Shown in pieces: positions 1-8,029 of a stretch of 64,000 nt of DNA. Source of the DNA: Pseudoteredinibacter isoporae_A (GTDB lineage Bacteria > Pseudomonadota > Gammaproteobacteria > Pseudomonadales > Cellvibrionaceae); contig NZ_BAABWJ010000003.1 of the NCBI RefSeq assembly GCF_040372805.1, positions 314,132-378,131 of the forward strand, read 5' to 3'. The notes beneath the pieces are model-generated. The model had not been told where the DNA came from. It worked only from the letters and a program-made list of their open reading frames with translations, and did no database searches. The position numbers and the translations under genes were made by a program. Numbering within the stretch: the stretch's first letter is position 1; the number at the start of each line of letters is the position of its first letter.

Positions 1-1
1 G

Positions 2-445
2 ACCCGCCCAGTTAGCGAAGACCATCAACAAGAGGTCCGCCCCGAAGGCAACGAGGAACCCATTGCTGCCGTCAAGGAGCAAGAAGAGATTCCCGATGAG
101 GTGCTGGAAACCATTTCCGACCTGATGGAAAATGAAAAAATCTACCGGGAAATGGGACTGACCATCGGTCAACTGGCCGAAAAAGTCGACATTCAGGAAT
201 ATCGCCTGCGTCGGATTATTAACGCGGGCCTGGGACATAGAAATTTTAATGACTTCCTCAATCGCTACCGTGTCAGGGAAGCCTGCGAACGACTTTCCGA
301 CCCGGCCGAGCAGGAAACCGCCGTTCTGAACATCGCTCTGGATGCCGGATTCCGCTCGTTAAGCTCTTTCAATAAAGCCTTTAAAGACAGTCAAAACCTG
401 ACACCTACCGCTTTTCGCAAAAGCCAGCTGGAAAAGTCGCAATAA
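2..445 (+). CDS. AraC-family transcriptional regulator, C-terminal part
   Basis: The reading frame is open from the window edge to a TAA at 443-445, so only the C-terminal part of the gene is present and its real start lies upstream. The visible protein has an acidic, Glu-rich linker followed by an AraC-type double helix-turn-helix domain. Typical elements are LTIGQLAEKVDI (first helix-turn-helix), RNFNDFLNRYRV and the second helix-turn-helix ending in FNKAFKDSQNLTPTAFRK. This version of the domain is common in AraC proteins whose N-terminal half is a membrane sensor, but that half is not visible here. It ends 134 bp before a cytochrome operon on the same strand and is a plausible, unproven regulator of it. 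The GTG at 101 is internal and not a convincing start. Confidence 0.85.
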   Translation, partial: TRPVSEDHQQEVRPEGNEEPIAAVKEQEEIPDEVLETISDLMENEKIYREMGLTIGQLAEKVDIQEYRLRRIINAGLGHRNFNDFLNRYRVREACERLSDPAEQETAVLNIALDAGFRSLSSFNKAFKDSQNLTPTAFRKSQLEKSQ

Positions 446-579
446 GAGCAAGCTGACATTTGCCGTGAGACGTTATCCATAAAAGCTTTCGCTGCCGAAT
501 TTTAAAATCACTGAGATTTAGTCGTTTAATGGCGGCATCCTCAAGCTGTAACAACAATAACAGCAGTGAGTGATCAGCC

Positions 580-1206
580 ATGATAAAGCGTCTTTTCCTG
601 AGCGGCCTTGTCGCCAGCCTGATGAGTGGGCCAGTATATGCCCAAGACTCAACTCAAAACGCCAAATCAATCGAACAGGGCAAACAGCTTTTCCAGACTT
701 GCGCCAGCTGCCACGGCACTGAAGCACAAGGGCAGAAAGCCCTGGGCGCGCCCCCTCTGGCCGGCCAATTGCCTTCCTATCTGGAACGCGCCATGGCGGA
801 ATTTGCCAATGGGCAACGCGGCCAGGAAGACCAACATGCCCAGCAGATGTCTGCCATGTCCGGGCTGTTGCAGAACAGCGATCAACGTAAGGCCATTATT
901 GATTATCTCGGCAGCCTGAGCACCCGAGATATCCAGGTGCCCAACCGCAGCAGCGATGCCGCCTACCGACTCTACCAAGCGAATTGCGGTGGTTGCCACG
1001 GGGTCAAGGCCGAGGGTAATAAAGCGCTTAACTCTCCGCGCCTCGCCGGTATGGACGCCAGCTACCTGCAGCGCCAATTGGAGCACTTTAAAAGTGGCAA
1101 ACGCGGAGCCAGCAGCCGCTACGGCAAGCAAATGCAGATGATGGCCAACACGCTGAAAAGTGCCGACGACATTGCTTTGGTAAGCAAATTCATTTCAACA
1201 CTGTAG
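580..1206 (+). CDS. Dihaem cytochrome c, c4-like
   Basis: Periplasmic electron carrier of 208 residues. An N-terminal signal peptide probably ends at VYA-QD near residue 22. Two similar cytochrome c domains follow: haem-binding CASCH at residues 41-45 and CGGCH at 136-140. Each is followed by a Met-rich stretch (QQMSAM and KQMQMM) that can supply the sixth iron ligand. Length and two-domain layout match cytochrome c4, which normally passes electrons to terminal oxidases or peroxidases. It is the first gene of a tight three-gene operon: 15 bp to the peroxidase gene, and 2 bp from that to the beta-helix gene. The start is preceded by a GAGTGA ribosome-binding site. Its likely role is to feed electrons to or from the two partner haem proteins; that is inferred from gene order only. 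Confidence 0.85.
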   Translation: MIKRLFLSGLVASLMSGPVYAQDSTQNAKSIEQGKQLFQTCASCHGTEAQGQKALGAPPLAGQLPSYLERAMAEFANGQRGQEDQHAQQMSAMSGLLQNSDQRKAIIDYLGSLSTRDIQVPNRSSDAAYRLYQANCGGCHGVKAEGNKALNSPRLAGMDASYLQRQLEHFKSGKRGASSRYGKQMQMMANTLKSADDIALVSKFISTL

Positions 1207-1221
1207 AGTTTTGAAGCTACG

Positions 1222-2385
1222 ATGATTAGCAGTCTTATTTTAGCCGCAGGAATCACCCTGAGCGCCGAGTGCCCAAGAGGCTTTGAACTCGTCAGCGGCA
1301 ACCGCTGCGAGCTGCGAACGGTGTATCAATTTTACGATTCCCTGCAAAACCGAGGCGTCGGGGGCACACAAACCAGCCTACCCAAGCACGTTGACGGCTA
1401 TAGTCCCCAACAAATTGACTTGGGGCGTTATCTGTTTTTTGACCCCATTCTGTCCGCCAATCAGGTCCAGTCTTGCGCCAGCTGTCATCAACCCGATAAG
1501 GGGTTCAGTGATGGCCACGGACGTTCGGTCGGTTTCGATGGCGAGTTACTGCCCCGCTCCGCTCCCACCTTGTGGAACAGCGCATTTCTCGATCGCTTCT
1601 TTTGGGACGGTCGCGCTAAAACCTTGGAAGAGCAAGCCAAAGGGCCGCTTTACGCGGCTGGAGAAATGAACAACAAACCGGAAGTTTTGCTGCAAAGACT
1701 GAACGCCAACAGTGATTACCGACGCTTATTTACCGAAGCGTTTCCTGGCAGTGACAACATTAGCGAAGATCATATTTTAACCGTCCTGGCTGCGTTTCAA
1801 GCTTCATTGATTTCTTTGAATAGCCGTTACGACCGCTACGCCCACGGTGATCACAGTGCGTTGAATGAAGAAGAAATTGCGGGCATGAATGTGTTCCGTT
1901 CTTTCGTCGCCCGTTGCAGCGAATGCCATACGCCCCCCTTGTTCACCAACAACCAAATTGCGGTAATCGGCACACCGGAACCGGAGGGAATGGAACTGGA
2001 TATCGGTGCCGAAAAAACATTTGGCACGTCAGTTCTCAAGGGTGGATTCAAAGTACCGACGTTGAGAAACATTGAATTTACCGGGCCATATATGCACTCA
2101 GGTGTGTTTCCAACACTGCGAGAAGCAACTGAATTTTACAATAAAGGCCGCGGGCACGCGGTTCCCAACGGTGTGGAAATGCAAATCCACTGGCATATCT
2201 GGGAACCCGACCTGAAGGAAGAAGAACTCGACTTGATTGTCAGTTTTATGAAAACCCTCAGCGATGAAACCTTTAAACCCGAAACGCCCAAGCAAGTGCC
2301 CTCCGGCCTTGCTGTGCTTGCCGATGTTAAAGACACAAGCAGTACATCTAATCAAACCATCCCAAAGACAGCCATGAGACGATAA
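1222..2385 (+). CDS. Dihaem cytochrome c peroxidase / MauG-family protein
   Basis: Periplasmic dihaem enzyme of 387 residues with a short signal peptide (cleavage near LSA-E, residue 15). The two c-type haem motifs are CASCH at 85-89 and CSECH at 232-236. The C-terminal signature PTLRNIEFTGPYMHSG is typical of the CcpA/MauG family. Known members reduce hydrogen peroxide using cytochrome electrons or, like MauG, oxidise residues on a partner protein. The sequence does not decide between these roles. It is slightly longer than classical peroxidases (about 320-350 residues) because of an N-terminal segment with two extra cysteines (residues 17 and 29) and a Thr/Ser-rich C-terminal tail. It is tightly coupled to the downstream beta-helix gene (2 bp gap), which suggests that this haem-bearing protein may be its partner. 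Confidence 0.85.
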   Translation: MISSLILAAGITLSAECPRGFELVSGNRCELRTVYQFYDSLQNRGVGGTQTSLPKHVDGYSPQQIDLGRYLFFDPILSANQVQSCASCHQPDKGFSDGHGRSVGFDGELLPRSAPTLWNSAFLDRFFWDGRAKTLEEQAKGPLYAAGEMNNKPEVLLQRLNANSDYRRLFTEAFPGSDNISEDHILTVLAAFQASLISLNSRYDRYAHGDHSALNEEEIAGMNVFRSFVARCSECHTPPLFTNNQIAVIGTPEPEGMELDIGAEKTFGTSVLKGGFKVPTLRNIEFTGPYMHSGVFPTLREATEFYNKGRGHAVPNGVEMQIHWHIWEPDLKEEELDLIVSFMKTLSDETFKPETPKQVPSGLAVLADVKDTSSTSNQTIPKTAMRR

Positions 2386-2387
2386 CA

Positions 2388-3893
2388 ATGAACAAAAGCC
2401 TTTTACTTGCGGCCATCACCCTAGCGGTAGGCTTTGGACTCGGCCAATATCTGGCCAAGGACAACGCTCCAGTTATTAAAGCCAACAAACCCGACAAAAG
2501 TTTCGCCGGTGGATACGAAGCCAAACAAGACGATGCGCTGAAGAGCAATGCCGATATCGTCTTGCCAGGAAGCGGGGACACAATCACCGTTAATCCAGGC
2601 GAAAAGATTCAGGATGCCGTTATTGCCGCTAAACCCGGCGACACCATCATGGTGATGCCCGGCAAATACGAAGAAACCATTTATATTGATAAAGACAGCA
2701 TTCGCCTGATCGGTGTGATTCAAGAAGGCCAACGTGCCGAACTGAACGGCCGAGGAGAGTTGAATGATGCCATCTTGTACTCTGGGAATAACATTACCGT
2801 TGAAAACTTCCTGATCACAAAATACAAAGGCAACGGCATTATGGGCCAGGCTGGGAATAATTTTGAGATTCGTGGCAACGTCATCGTTGATACCGGTGTG
2901 TATGGAATTTTCCCGCAACTGGGTAAGAACGGCATTGTGTCCCACAATATCATTTCAGGTATCGAAGACGCCGCCATCTATGTCGGTATGAGTGACAATG
3001 TTCACGTCGCACACAATGAAGTCTTCGATTCTGTTGCGGGCATTGAAATTGAAAACAGTCGCCACTGTATTGTTGAAAACAACTATGTGCACAATAATAC
3101 CGGCGGCATTCTGGCTTTCATCACACCGGGTCTACCGATTAAAACCACTTTCGATGTGATCATCCGCAATAACTTTGTCGTGGGTAACAACCACAAAAAC
3201 TTTGGTGCACCGGGCTCCACTGTTGCTGGTATTCCACCAGGCACGGGTATTTTGGTTATGGCCGCCGATGAGGTGGTAATTGAAAACAATATCATCAGCG
3301 ACCACAAAACCGCAGGCATCATGATCACTGATCATTACAATGCCCCGAACACCACCATCGATGAAGGCTCAGATCCCTACCCTGATCAGGTGGCTATTCT
3401 GGACAACCTCATGCTCCGCAACGGTTATGACACCATCGATGAAGTCAAAGCCCTGATGTTGACTGAGTTGAAAACAGGTAACCCAGATATTGTGCGCGCC
3501 GGTAAAAGTAATGACAGCTGTATTTATAACCGTCATCGTTACATTACCGTAGGTGTGAACGACTTTAAAGATTGTGAATTTAACAATACGAAAGACGTCG
3601 TAACCTACACACTGGATGAGCCGGTTCCACCGAGAGAGATCACTGCAGAAAACAAGGGCAAAATCGCCTACCTCGGTATTTGCACGGGCTGCCACAGCTA
3701 CACAGGCCGTATCGTTGGCCCACCCGTTCAATTGATTCAAGCGCTGTACATGGATAACCCTCAAGGCTTAGCTGATTACATTGCAGCGCCAGTGAAGAAG
3801 CGTGATGATTACCCGGAAATGCCTCCACAGAATTATCTGGATGAAGACACGCGTCTGGCCGTCGCCGAATACATGCTCAGCCGTACTAACTGA
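2388..3893 (+). CDS. Parallel beta-helix protein fused to C-terminal cytochrome c domain
   Basis: Exported 501-residue protein. The N-terminus has a hydrophobic signal or anchor (LLLAAITLAVGFGLGQYLA). Residues about 70-330 form a right-handed parallel beta-helix with repeated xxIxxNxI/V turns (NITVENFLI, NFEIRGNVIV, NVHVAHNEVF, EVVIENNII). The segments AGIEIENS, NNTGGILAF and GTGILVMA match what I remember of the family labelled TIGR03805, usually encoded next to a c-type cytochrome. A single haem motif CTGCH lies at 432-436, followed by IVGPP and a late YPEMPP that may provide the axial Met, so the cytochrome partner appears fused here. Substrate and reaction are unknown. Beta-helices of this shape often act on polysaccharides, but no lyase catalytic residues can be assigned. 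It is the last gene of the operon, followed by a strong terminator. Confidence 0.8.
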   Translation: MNKSLLLAAITLAVGFGLGQYLAKDNAPVIKANKPDKSFAGGYEAKQDDALKSNADIVLPGSGDTITVNPGEKIQDAVIAAKPGDTIMVMPGKYEETIYIDKDSIRLIGVIQEGQRAELNGRGELNDAILYSGNNITVENFLITKYKGNGIMGQAGNNFEIRGNVIVDTGVYGIFPQLGKNGIVSHNIISGIEDAAIYVGMSDNVHVAHNEVFDSVAGIEIENSRHCIVENNYVHNNTGGILAFITPGLPIKTTFDVIIRNNFVVGNNHKNFGAPGSTVAGIPPGTGILVMAADEVVIENNIISDHKTAGIMITDHYNAPNTTIDEGSDPYPDQVAILDNLMLRNGYDTIDEVKALMLTELKTGNPDIVRAGKSNDSCIYNRHRYITVGVNDFKDCEFNNTKDVVTYTLDEPVPPREITAENKGKIAYLGICTGCHSYTGRIVGPPVQLIQALYMDNPQGLADYIAAPVKKRDDYPEMPPQNYLDEDTRLAVAEYMLSRTN

Positions 3894-3912
3894 TCACTCT
3901 GAGAGTAGAAAC

Positions 3913-3947
3913 AAAAAAAGGGCCGAGTTCTCACTCGGCCCTTTTTT
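3913..3947. terminator. Bidirectional intrinsic terminator
   Basis: Perfect 8-bp GC-rich stem (GGGCCGAG / CTCGGCCC, 3920-3927 with 3934-3941) and a 6-nt loop, with an A-run on the left and a T-run on the right. It can end the plus-strand cytochrome operon and the minus-strand min operon that converge here. Confidence 0.9.
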
Positions 3948-3968
3948 CTTGTCTGGCGACAATACCAA

Positions 3969-4220
3969 TTAATCGGGCAGTGTGACATTGAGCTCCAGAA
4001 TAGAGCACTCATCATTATTGTCCAGATTCACTTTCACCTGCTCATCATCGATTTCTACGTATTTACGAATGACGGCAAGAATCTCCTGCTGCATTTTTTC
4101 GATGTATTCAGGTTGCTCGCGTTTGTTGCGTTCGTGAGCAACAATAATTTGCAAGCGTTCCTTCGCAACGGATGCCGAGCTGGTTTTCTTCTGAGACCTG
4201 AAATAACTAAAAATACTCAT
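3969..4220 (-). CDS. minE: Cell division topological specificity factor MinE
   Basis: 83 residues, close to the usual 80-90. The N-terminal membrane and MinD-binding region (MSIFSYFRSQKKTSSASVAKERLQ, shown here only as its opening) is followed by the contact helix RLQIIVAHER and the C-terminal dimerisation domain ending in LELNVTLPD. MinE stimulates MinD ATPase and drives the pole-to-pole oscillation that keeps the MinC inhibitor away from midcell. It starts 1 bp after minD ends and is the last gene of minC-minD-minE. Confidence 0.95.
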   Translation of the reverse strand: MSIFSYFRSQKKTSSASVAKERLQIIVAHERNKREQPEYIEKMQQEILAVIRKYVEIDDEQVKVNLDNNDECSILELNVTLPD

Positions 4221-4221
4221 C

Positions 4222-5028
4222 TTAGGCTCCCATTAAACGCTTGAAGAATCCTTTCTTCTCAACATCCAGGAAACGGTGCTCTATTTCCTCACCAAACAAG
4301 CGACCAACAGCATCTGTGTACGCTTGCCCGGAGTTGGAATCGGCGTCCAGAATCACAGGGCTACCCTGGTTAGAGGCTTTCAATACCGCTTCGCTTTCAG
4401 GGATCACACCGAGAAGATCGATAGCCAAGATCTCTTTTACATCTTCGACGCTGAGCATTTCACCTTCGACGACTCGCTCAGGGTTGTAACGGGTGACCAG
4501 CAACTTCTCTTCGACCACTTCGCCTTTTTCCGCTTTACGGGATTTGCTCTGCAAAATACCCAGAATGCGGTCTGAATCGCGTACGGAAGACACTTCAGGG
4601 TTGGTAACAACAATCGCCATATCGGCAAAGTACAACGCCATTTGGGCACCGCGTTCGATACCAGCAGGGGAGTCACAAACAATAAAGTCGAAATCTTCAC
4701 TGAGTTCATCAAGAACTTTTTCAACGCCTTCTTGAGTTAGAGCATCTTTGTCGCGAGTCTGTGAGGCCGGCAGGATATACAGATTGTCAACGCGTTTATC
4801 TTTAATCAAGGTTTGCTTCAAGTTAGCTTCACCATTGATGACGTTAACAAAATCGTAAACCACACGACGCTCACAGCCCATAATCAAATCAAGATTACGC
4901 AGGCCTACATCAAAATCGATAATAACGGTTTTGTGGCCGCGTTGTGCAAGGCCCGTTCCGATGGAAGCACTGGTGGTGGTTTTGCCCACACCGCCTTTTC
5001 CTGAAGTTACTACGATAATTTTTGCCAC
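4222..5028 (-). CDS. minD: Septum site-determining ATPase MinD
   Basis: 268-residue ParA/MinD ATPase of normal length. The deviant Walker A motif GKGGVGKTT is at residues 10-18 with its signature lysine, switch I/II regions include VIIDFDVGLRNLDL and VCDSPAGIE, and the C-terminus carries a short amphipathic membrane-targeting helix (KKGFFKRLMGA). In its ATP form MinD binds the inner membrane, recruits MinC to block FtsZ assembly near poles, and is released by MinE. The gene lies 8 bp downstream of minC and 1 bp upstream of minE, as in most gammaproteobacteria. Confidence 0.97.
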   Translation of the reverse strand: MAKIIVVTSGKGGVGKTTTSASIGTGLAQRGHKTVIIDFDVGLRNLDLIMGCERRVVYDFVNVINGEANLKQTLIKDKRVDNLYILPASQTRDKDALTQEGVEKVLDELSEDFDFIVCDSPAGIERGAQMALYFADMAIVVTNPEVSSVRDSDRILGILQSKSRKAEKGEVVEEKLLVTRYNPERVVEGEMLSVEDVKEILAIDLLGVIPESEAVLKASNQGSPVILDADSNSGQAYTDAVGRLFGEEIEHRFLDVEKKGFFKRLMGA

Positions 5029-5036
5029 TCGTTCAC

Positions 5037-5885
5037 CTACTTGTCATTGATCTGAGCGATGGTCAATCGCTCGTCTTTTAATTGAATATGAGCTGCCTGC
5101 TTCCAGGCTTTATCTTTCAACTCATCACTTAAAATAAAAATGCCTGCGACGGACACCAGCTCGGCTTCCAGTTGCTGACAAAAAATACGGGCATTGCTGT
5201 CCCCTTTCACTCCGGCCAACGCTCGACCACGCAGAGGGGCATAAATATGAATATTGCCATCCGCCAGCACTTCGGCCCCTTCACTGACCTGCGCCAACAC
5301 GATTAGATCACAGCCTTCGGCGTAGATTTGCTGACCACCACGTACAGGACGCTCGATAATTTTGGCCTTGCGGTGAACCAGTTTTTCCTGGATTTCCACT
5401 CGGGTTTCAATCACCGTTTTTACCTGCACCTCACGGGACTCAGAAACATCTGTCTCGCTTTCTGCCGGCGTATCGAGAGGCATTTCCACTTGTTCGCCAT
5501 CTCCCGAGGGCGTTACATCAGCGACGGGCGTATTATCTTCTTCATGCGCCTGAACAGACCCTGAGCGCGCAGCCCCTGGCAAGGCCGGTAAACCCGTTGT
5601 TCTTACCGAATCCAACAGGGTCTCGCCGACCGAACGAAATGCCATCGGGTGCAAACCCGCCTCAAAGCAATCGGCAATAAGAGGTTTGAAATCCACCGGG
5701 GTATTTTCCGAGGTGAATTTTTCAAGACTGATCACCACCGCTGAATCCGCAAATAATTGTGGAGCCTGCGATACTTTGTCCTGCAATTGGGATAAAAATT
5801 CCGTGGAGGGATACTGCTTCACCTCCAACACAATGGAGGTGATATTGCTTCCTTTCAGTTGGAAGCATACTTCAGATGAACTCAT
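5037..5885 (-). CDS. minC: Septum site-determining protein MinC
   Basis: FtsZ polymerisation inhibitor of about 282 residues when read from the ATG at 5885 (MSSSEVCFQLKG). A TTG nine bases upstream is an alternative start with slightly better AAGG spacing. The N-terminal FtsZ-inhibitory domain occupies about residues 1-105. The C-terminal beta-helical MinD-binding domain starts near RPVRGGQQIYAEGCDL and contains the family motif PLRGRALAGVKGD. Between them is a long linker rich in Glu, Asp, Pro and Thr, which makes the protein about 50 residues longer than E. coli MinC. First gene of the min operon. Confidence 0.95.
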   Translation of the reverse strand: MSSSEVCFQLKGSNITSIVLEVKQYPSTEFLSQLQDKVSQAPQLFADSAVVISLEKFTSENTPVDFKPLIADCFEAGLHPMAFRSVGETLLDSVRTTGLPALPGAARSGSVQAHEEDNTPVADVTPSGDGEQVEMPLDTPAESETDVSESREVQVKTVIETRVEIQEKLVHRKAKIIERPVRGGQQIYAEGCDLIVLAQVSEGAEVLADGNIHIYAPLRGRALAGVKGDSNARIFCQQLEAELVSVAGIFILSDELKDKAWKQAAHIQLKDERLTIAQINDK

Positions 5886-6021
5886 TATTGCCAAAGGGCC
5901 TTATATAAAAACTCGCCAAAGTGCCTAGTTTACCGCCTTTGTGAGGAAAAGGTAGGGATAAATAGTGGGCAAGCTGACCGCCACCCAAAACGCTTAATTT
6001 TCAACCAAATCAAGATGGGTT

Positions 6022-6753
6022 TTATTTTCCGCCCGCAACATCAATAAAGCTTCCAGTGACAAATGACGCTTCCTCCGACAATAGCCAAGCAATGGCATGT
6101 GCGACCTCTTCCGGCTGCCCTCCACGCTGCAAGGGGATCTGATTTGCCAGACGATCAACCCGATCAGGCTCGCCACCATCGGCGTGCATCTGGGTATAAA
6201 TCAACCCTGGGCGCACGCCGTTAACTCGAATATTCTTGGCAGCCAGCTCTTTGGCTAGACCTACGGTCATCGTATCCAACGCACCTTTCGAGGCCGCGTA
6301 GTCAATATATTCAAAAGGTGAACCCGTTACCGCCGCCAGGGAGGACACGTTCACAATTGCAGAGCCTGATTCCATACGAGTAATCGCTTCCTGCAAACAG
6401 TAAAAGCTGCCCAGCACATTGGTATCCAAAATACGTCTGAAGCGTTCAGCTTCAATATCGTCAAAACGGCATTGCGCAAACAGAATCCCCGCATTGTTCA
6501 CCAGATGCGTGAGCTGGCCATAGGCCTGATCGATGGTTTCAAACATACGCCGCACCTGAGACTGATCGGCGATATCAGCCTGAACGGTGTGCGCCTCTCC
6601 ACCCTGCGAGAGAATGTTTTCCTTCAGCGTTTCAGCACTTGCACTGTCTTGGCGATAGTTAATCAACACCTTATAGCCCAAGCTGGCTAAATGCTTTGCG
6701 GTCGCTGCACCGATGCCTCGGCCGGCACCCGTGATTAAAACCCATTTTTTCAT
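6022..6753 (-). CDS. Short-chain dehydrogenase/reductase (FabG-like)
   Basis: 243-residue NAD(P)-dependent oxidoreductase. It has the Rossmann motif TGAGRGIG, the NNAG motif, the catalytic Ser in VNVSS, and the Tyr-x-x-x-Lys pair in YAASK. The C-terminal EEASFVTGSFIDVAGG is typical of FabG-like reductases. The substrate cannot be read from sequence. The ATG at 6753 gives the usual N-terminus MKKWVLITGAG. A GTG at 6759 has better spacing from the GAGG upstream and could be the real start. It sits alone between minC and accA, with terminator and promoter-sized gaps on both sides. Confidence 0.85.
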   Translation of the reverse strand: MKKWVLITGAGRGIGAATAKHLASLGYKVLINYRQDSASAETLKENILSQGGEAHTVQADIADQSQVRRMFETIDQAYGQLTHLVNNAGILFAQCRFDDIEAERFRRILDTNVLGSFYCLQEAITRMESGSAIVNVSSLAAVTGSPFEYIDYAASKGALDTMTVGLAKELAAKNIRVNGVRPGLIYTQMHADGGEPDRVDRLANQIPLQRGGQPEEVAHAIAWLLSEEASFVTGSFIDVAGGK

Positions 6754-6794
6754 CGTCACTGCATCCTCAGTCGCAGATATTTTCCAGGCATAAA

Positions 6795-6817
6795 AAAACC
6801 CGCTTGCGCGGGCTTTT
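6795..6817 (-). terminator. Intrinsic terminator downstream of accA
   Basis: On the minus strand, a GC-rich hairpin (CCCGC / GCGGG with a 4-nt loop) is followed by a run of seven T. It lies 5 bp after the accA stop codon. Confidence 0.85.
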
Positions 6818-6821
6818 TGGG

Positions 6822-7778
6822 TTAGGCTTCCGGGTTGCCGTAGCTCATCAAACGCTCATAGCGTTTTTCCAGAAGCTCTTCGATGGGTACCTCAGCAAGG
6901 CGATCCACCTGTTCCACCAGATGCGTTTTTAAGCTCGCCGCCATCGTATCGATATCGCGGTGGGCGCCACCCAATGGCTCAGGAATGGTCGTATCCACAA
7001 TGCCCAGGTTTTCCAGATTGTCGGAGGTCACCCCCATGGCTTCAGCCGCCAAGGGCGCTTTCTCAACGGTCTTCCAGATAATGTTGGCACAACCTTCCGG
7101 AGAAATCACAAAGTAGGTGGAGTACTGCAACATGTTGAGCTGATCGCCCACTCCGATTGCCAACGCTCCACCGGAAGACCCTTCACCAATCACGGTGCAG
7201 ATAATCGGCGTACGCAGGCGAGACATCACGGCCAAATTCTGAGCGATGGCTTCCGAAATTCCACGCTCTTCAGAATCGATACCCGGATAAGCCCCGGGGG
7301 TGTCGATCAAGGTCAGTACCGGCATTTTGAAACGTTCGGCCATTTCCATCAAACGCAGGGCTTTGCGATACCCCTCCGGACGAGGCATACCAAAGTTACG
7401 GCTTACCTTTTCTGTGACACTGCGGCCTTTTTCTTCACCAATTACCATAACTGGCTTGCCTTCCAGACGGGCAACACCACCAATGATGGCTTTGTCATCA
7501 CCGAAGTGACGATCACCGTGCAGCTCATCCCAGTCATCAAAGATACGAGCAATGTAATCTGAACTGTAAGGACGCTGCGGATGACGGGCGACCTTAACAA
7601 TGTCCCAAGGACTCAAATTGGAATACAGACTCTCGGTCAGCTTGTTGCTCTTTTCACGGAGCTTGCTGATTTCTTCAGTAATATTGAGATCATTATCCGC
7701 ACTGACCAACTGAAGCTCTTCAATCTTGGCTTCCAGGTCGGCAATGGGCTGCTCAAAATCCAGGTAATTTGGGTTCAT
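6822..7778 (-). CDS. accA: Acetyl-CoA carboxylase carboxyltransferase subunit alpha
   Basis: 318 residues, the length of E. coli AccA (319). It starts MNPNYLDFEQPIADLE at the ATG at 7778; the frame is open further upstream but that part does not match the family. The crotonase-like carboxyltransferase core includes RNFGMPRPEGYRKALRLM, the oxyanion region GEGSSGGALAIGVGD and YFVISPEGCANIIWK. With AccD it moves the carboxyl group from biotin on AccB to acetyl-CoA, giving malonyl-CoA for fatty acid synthesis. It is downstream of dnaE as in many proteobacteria. The 251 bp between the two genes show no clear gene and could hold an accA promoter. Confidence 0.96.
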   Translation of the reverse strand: MNPNYLDFEQPIADLEAKIEELQLVSADNDLNITEEISKLREKSNKLTESLYSNLSPWDIVKVARHPQRPYSSDYIARIFDDWDELHGDRHFGDDKAIIGGVARLEGKPVMVIGEEKGRSVTEKVSRNFGMPRPEGYRKALRLMEMAERFKMPVLTLIDTPGAYPGIDSEERGISEAIAQNLAVMSRLRTPIICTVIGEGSSGGALAIGVGDQLNMLQYSTYFVISPEGCANIIWKTVEKAPLAAEAMGVTSDNLENLGIVDTTIPEPLGGAHRDIDTMAASLKTHLVEQVDRLAEVPIEELLEKRYERLMSYGNPEA

Positions 7779-8029
7779 AGGTGCTTGGGCGCCTTTGTTC
7801 TTTAATGGGGATCCGAACGGAGAGGTGTACAAAAAACCAGCAAATATTCAGCGCCTGTACAGCTAGCTTAAGCGCGCAAATGCCGGTGACTCCGCTACCA
7901 TTTAAATAGGCGTAACGATACGCGAAAGCGCACTCCGAGTCGACTATAAATCAGCCTTGGGGGACGGACAAACTCGCCACTTAAGGCGACAATTTGCCCG
8001 GTCTGATCCTGCTCTCGCCCGACCTATCC

